Assembly (NCBI RefSeq): GCF_050589605.1
Contig: NZ_JBNGOO010000004.1
Direction: 5' to 3' (one strand)
Origin: Granulosicoccus sp947495035
GTDB lineage: Bacteria; Pseudomonadota; Gammaproteobacteria; Granulosicoccales; Granulosicoccaceae
DNA: 64,000 bases
In this document: positions 61,411 to 64,000 of the stretch, piece after piece
How positions within the stretch are numbered: position 1 is the stretch's first letter
Layout of the letters: each line of letters opens with the position of its first letter
Notes under the pieces: model-generated
Databases searched by the model: none
What the model was told of the DNA's origin: nothing
What the model saw: only the letters and a program-made list of their open reading frames with translations
Translations under genes and position numbers: made by a program

Positions 61411-63066
61411 TCAGCACAGCGCATGAGCCTGAGCTTTGCTCGGACTGGACAAGCCTGACAGCACCTCATGCAAGGGCTGCGGGGTGCCCGATACCGGACC
61501 TGCGAAACGCCTGACACCCTTGCTGGTCAACAGCTCGGCTTCTTCCTGTGTATCCACACAGGAGGACACCAGCGAGGCACCCGCAGATTTCGTGATGGCC
61601 AACAATGCGTCCAGAGTTGCATTATCTGACGATCCGGGACGCAGCTTCTTCATCAGCTCACGCCCGAGATGCACTTCTGCATACGGAACATGTCGCAGTG
61701 GTGCCATCACTTCCAGGTTGTCTGCGCGAATCTCGAAGCCCAGACGAAAGTCACTGGCAGTGAGGCGCTGATGTACCTCCTTCAATACCGGCGAATCGTA
61801 AACGGTTTCCACACCATGGAGTATGAAGGTGATGTGGCGAATGGGGACTCGTGACAGGGCATTGCTGCGCAGCAGCTCATCCACCAGAGTCGGCACGATG
61901 ACAAAGGCACGCGCGGGCACAGGCAATACGAAATGGATGCGCCCCACTTCCGCCGGACTCAGACGTGATGCTGCGCTCAGCGCCATCGCCATGACCCATC
62001 TGGCGAAATCGGCACCGCCATCGTTCTTGGCGATCGCATCTCCGATCAGTTCACGCATCAGGATGCCCGGCGTGAGTGCGTCTCCCACGGTCTTTGGTTC
62101 CATACTGACCCAATGACGGACATCGTGGCGTCGACGTGCGCCATGCACCCGACGACGGTCGTCGGAATGATCACAGACAAGATTGGTCATCAGCCGTGCA
62201 CTGGCTTCCTGTTTCCGTCCGTCTTCCGGCTCATGGCTGCGTTTTCCGCGAAAAGCCACACTGATATCGGCGTTGATTCGCCGGAACGTGGTCTCCTGAC
62301 CCGGTTCGGCAGACAGGTCTGCAGCATAGATGGCTCCTCGCCCGGATTCCTTCGCTGCGTACAGAGCTTCATCGGAAGCAGCAAGCAATGTCGCGGCATC
62401 CAGTCCCGGCTGATTGATATTGACCAGACCGATACTCGCTCCGACGCTGAGTCGTTCACTTTCCCAGGTCAGGCGATATTTCATGACAAAGCTCAAGACA
62501 TCCAGGGCACTCTTCTCGGCCTTGTTGCTGGATATGCCCGGCAGCAGTATGGCGAACTCGTCACCACCCAGACGCGCAACCAGATCATCACGGCGTACCA
62601 GTCGTTTGAAACCCTGGGTGATTTCGCGCAACAATGCATCCCCGGCCGCATGACCGTACAGATCATTGATCGGCTTGAACCGGTCCAGATCGATCATCAA
62701 CAAGGTATGCGAGGGTGTACCGTCTTCCAGAAGCTGGCTCAATCGGTTCTCGAACTGCCGCCGGTTGGCTGCGCCGGTCAGCGCATCGTGAAGCGCAGCA
62801 TGGTTGTCCACACCACGAGCGGTTTCCAGTTCCTGCAGGCGCGACGTCAACCTGAACAACCTGATACCGAGAACGATGACTATCAGTATCGAACCATAGG
62901 ACGCGAGCGCCTGAGCATGATCGAAGGACGGTAGCCAGCTGAGGCCCGCTGTGCCGGTCAGATGTGGCCAGGACGCCAACGTCAGCAACGCAAGCATCAA
63001 GGCACAGGGAAAGAAGATGGGGTACTCCGCCGAGTGGCTAAGCTTCTGAGCTGACAAATCCTTCAT
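61411..63066 (-). CDS. Membrane-anchored GGDEF protein with degenerate EAL-like domain
   Basis: The 551-residue protein begins MKDLSAQKLSHSAEYPIFFP, has two membrane helices (to about residue 75), then a GGDEF domain with the intact signature RLGGDEFAILL and an inhibitory RRDD site five residues before it. It should make cyclic di-GMP with product control. The C-terminal 250 residues resemble an EAL domain but lack the E-A/V-L and DDFG motifs (only FEIRADNLEVMAPLRHVPYA), so hydrolysis is unlikely. AGGA precedes the start; 63168 is an alternative. Confidence 0.85.
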   Translation of the reverse strand: MKDLSAQKLSHSAEYPIFFPCALMLALLTLASWPHLTGTAGLSWLPSFDHAQALASYGSILIVIVLGIRLFRLTSRLQELETARGVDNHAALHDALTGAANRRQFENRLSQLLEDGTPSHTLLMIDLDRFKPINDLYGHAAGDALLREITQGFKRLVRRDDLVARLGGDEFAILLPGISSNKAEKSALDVLSFVMKYRLTWESERLSVGASIGLVNINQPGLDAATLLAASDEALYAAKESGRGAIYAADLSAEPGQETTFRRINADISVAFRGKRSHEPEDGRKQEASARLMTNLVCDHSDDRRRVHGARRRHDVRHWVSMEPKTVGDALTPGILMRELIGDAIAKNDGGADFARWVMAMALSAASRLSPAEVGRIHFVLPVPARAFVIVPTLVDELLRSNALSRVPIRHITFILHGVETVYDSPVLKEVHQRLTASDFRLGFEIRADNLEVMAPLRHVPYAEVHLGRELMKKLRPGSSDNATLDALLAITKSAGASLVSSCVDTQEEAELLTSKGVRRFAGPVSGTPQPLHEVLSGLSSPSKAQAHALC

Positions 63067-63398
63067 ACGTCCTGGGCTTATCGCGGGAAAATCCTCGTTA
63101 AGACAGATAGCGACCACGCCACTTCCGAAATGCATGAGCACGACAACTGATTGCGTGAATTCGCGCAAATATCGGCAAATATATCTACATTGTCATTCAT
63201 GCTGCCGAACAGCGTCGCTGGCACCGCTGATGGATTCCATTATCGCCGAGCACGAACCTTGCCACTGCCCTGTCCTCCTGCGAACGTCGCCGTCGAGATC
63301 GAGCACCGTCAGAACCGTGTCAACTGGAGCGCGCCACAACCATGATCAAGTGCAATACCACGGGTACAACACAACACACCTGCCAGGACCCGTAGCCG
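63067..63398. other. Intergenic region, no gene seen
   Basis: Between the GGDEF gene and the metallophosphoesterase I find no gene. The frames at 63134-63427 lack recognisable content. The GGDEF promoter should lie here. Confidence 0.4.
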
Positions 63399-64000
63399 TC
63401 AGGACACCTGTGGTCTCAGTTCGATGACCGTCATCTCGCAGCGGGTGCCGAAGCGCAGGATAGGCCCCCAGGTACCGGTTCCCTGCGAAACGAACAGATG
63501 GCTGAGCGCCTTGCGAAAATGCCCTGCCACATGCGCATACCGAATACGCACCAGCCAACCGAAAGGCCAGATCTGCCCCTTGTGTGTATGACCGGACAAC
63601 ATCAGGTCTATACCGTGCTGAATGGCCGCCGACCAGAGGTCCGGTTGATGGTAGAGCAGTATCCTGAACGCAGTATCGGTTGACTCAGACGAGCCGCAGA
63701 GCGCATTCAACGCCTCCTGTGCCTGCTGAACATGTTGCCTGTCCTCCACGCCCAGAATGTGAATGTCATCGACAACGGCGACGGTATCGCTCAGTACGGT
63801 GACACCATGACCGGCAATGATATCCAGCGCCTTGGAATAATCGACATAACGCTCGTGATTGCCACTGCAGTAGAAGACCGGGAAATCCAGCCCGGCCAGT
63901 GGCAGAAGCGAGTCGGCTGAGACATTCTCGTCAATCAGATCGCCGGTGATCAGCAGCATGTCCGGCTGCTGTGCACTAACAAGATCAATCACCTTTCGCA
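63399..64000 (-). CDS. Metallophosphoesterase, C-terminal part (runs off right edge)
   Basis: About 200 residues of a calcineurin-like phosphoesterase. Visible metal motifs are LLITGDLIDENV (GD), FYCSGNHERYVDY (GNHE), ILLYHQPDL (H) and MLSGHTHKGQIWPFGWLVR (GHTH). The order and the GQIWPF sequence match the YaeI/YkuE type, which may act on phospholipid head-group intermediates and are membrane-associated. The N-terminus, with the first Asp-x-His motif, is outside the window. Confidence 0.88.
   Translation of the reverse strand, partial: RKVIDLVSAQQPDMLLITGDLIDENVSADSLLPLAGLDFPVFYCSGNHERYVDYSKALDIIAGHGVTVLSDTVAVVDDIHILGVEDRQHVQQAQEALNALCGSSESTDTAFRILLYHQPDLWSAAIQHGIDLMLSGHTHKGQIWPFGWLVRIRYAHVAGHFRKALSHLFVSQGTGTWGPILRFGTRCEMTVIELRPQVS

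Overview
The window is gammaproteobacterial chromosome, GC-rich by eye. Reasons: an E. coli-like 562-residue IlvB with IlvN and a Val-rich attenuator peptide, a CRP-family protein, intracellular PHA depolymerase, TRAP and ABC-type zinc transport, a NosR/ApbE pair, many LysR regulators and PAS/GGDEF signalling proteins. A marine or host-associated heterotroph with a large accessory genome (for example a Granulosicoccus-like lineage) is a guess only. No rRNA, tRNA or CRISPR array was seen. Two N-runs (8723-8819, 55823-55914) lie inside or beside short tandem repeats and are probably repeat-caused assembly gaps.

Layout. 1-430: the left end of an IS21-family element (start of istA plus seven spaced TGATCA motifs) inserted in an acetyltransferase gene. 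1.2-4.2 kb: a YceK-like lipoprotein, then ilvBN with a leader peptide and attenuator, then a broken chromate transporter. 4.2-8.7 kb: nosR with its flavin transferase (NosX/ApbE) and a small Cys-containing ORF, divergent from a class V aminotransferase; no nosZ is present. 9-12.4 kb: a scarred region with a truncated GST, an internally deleted TetR gene, and a 160-bp direct repeat flanking a homocysteine methyltransferase. 12.7-14.6 kb: a PAS kinase with a single-domain response regulator. 14.7-16.4 kb: an Lrp-type regulator divergent from ACC deaminase. 17-21.9 kb: PHA depolymerase, ArgS, a CRP-like protein lacking the cAMP-contact residues, and an HhH protein.

22.3-29.4 kb is the most interesting block. 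Seven tightly packed genes encode three GT2 enzymes, a GT4 enzyme, an acyl-CoA dehydrogenase-like protein, a PIG-L deacetylase and a NodS-like methyltransferase. The set recalls Nod-factor-type logic (glycan polymerisation, N-deacetylation, methylation, acyl chemistry) but is not nodABC, and its product is not known to me. After it come a split YeeE/YedE sulfur transporter, an SDR and small stress- or envelope-type proteins.

34.8-41.5 kb is a catabolic island: TRAP transporter, DUF2848 protein, LysR regulator, amidase, and convergent DUF1445 protein, with a LysR-type dyad upstream of the SBP gene. 42-48.6 kb: a serine hydrolase, MipA/OmpV protein, alpha/beta hydrolase, and a LysR gene divergent from a dimethylglycine/sarcosine dehydrogenase-like enzyme. 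48.6-54 kb: a zinc-acquisition operon (AztD-like lipoprotein, His-rich outer-membrane protein, zinc SBP, ABC permease, COG0523 GTPase) preceded by two nearly identical Zur-like sites and with no ABC ATPase gene. 54-64 kb: a LysR gene, two NTF2-fold paralogues either side of a repeat gap, a cupin, a LysR remnant, a DUF454 membrane protein, a large hybrid kinase, a GGDEF protein with a degenerate EAL-like domain, and a metallophosphoesterase cut by the right edge.

Recurring theme: short tandem repeats of 8, 9 or 12 bp at gene ends, and many gene remnants (acetyltransferase, chrA, GST, TetR, aminotransferase, LysR), point to active intergenic remodelling.
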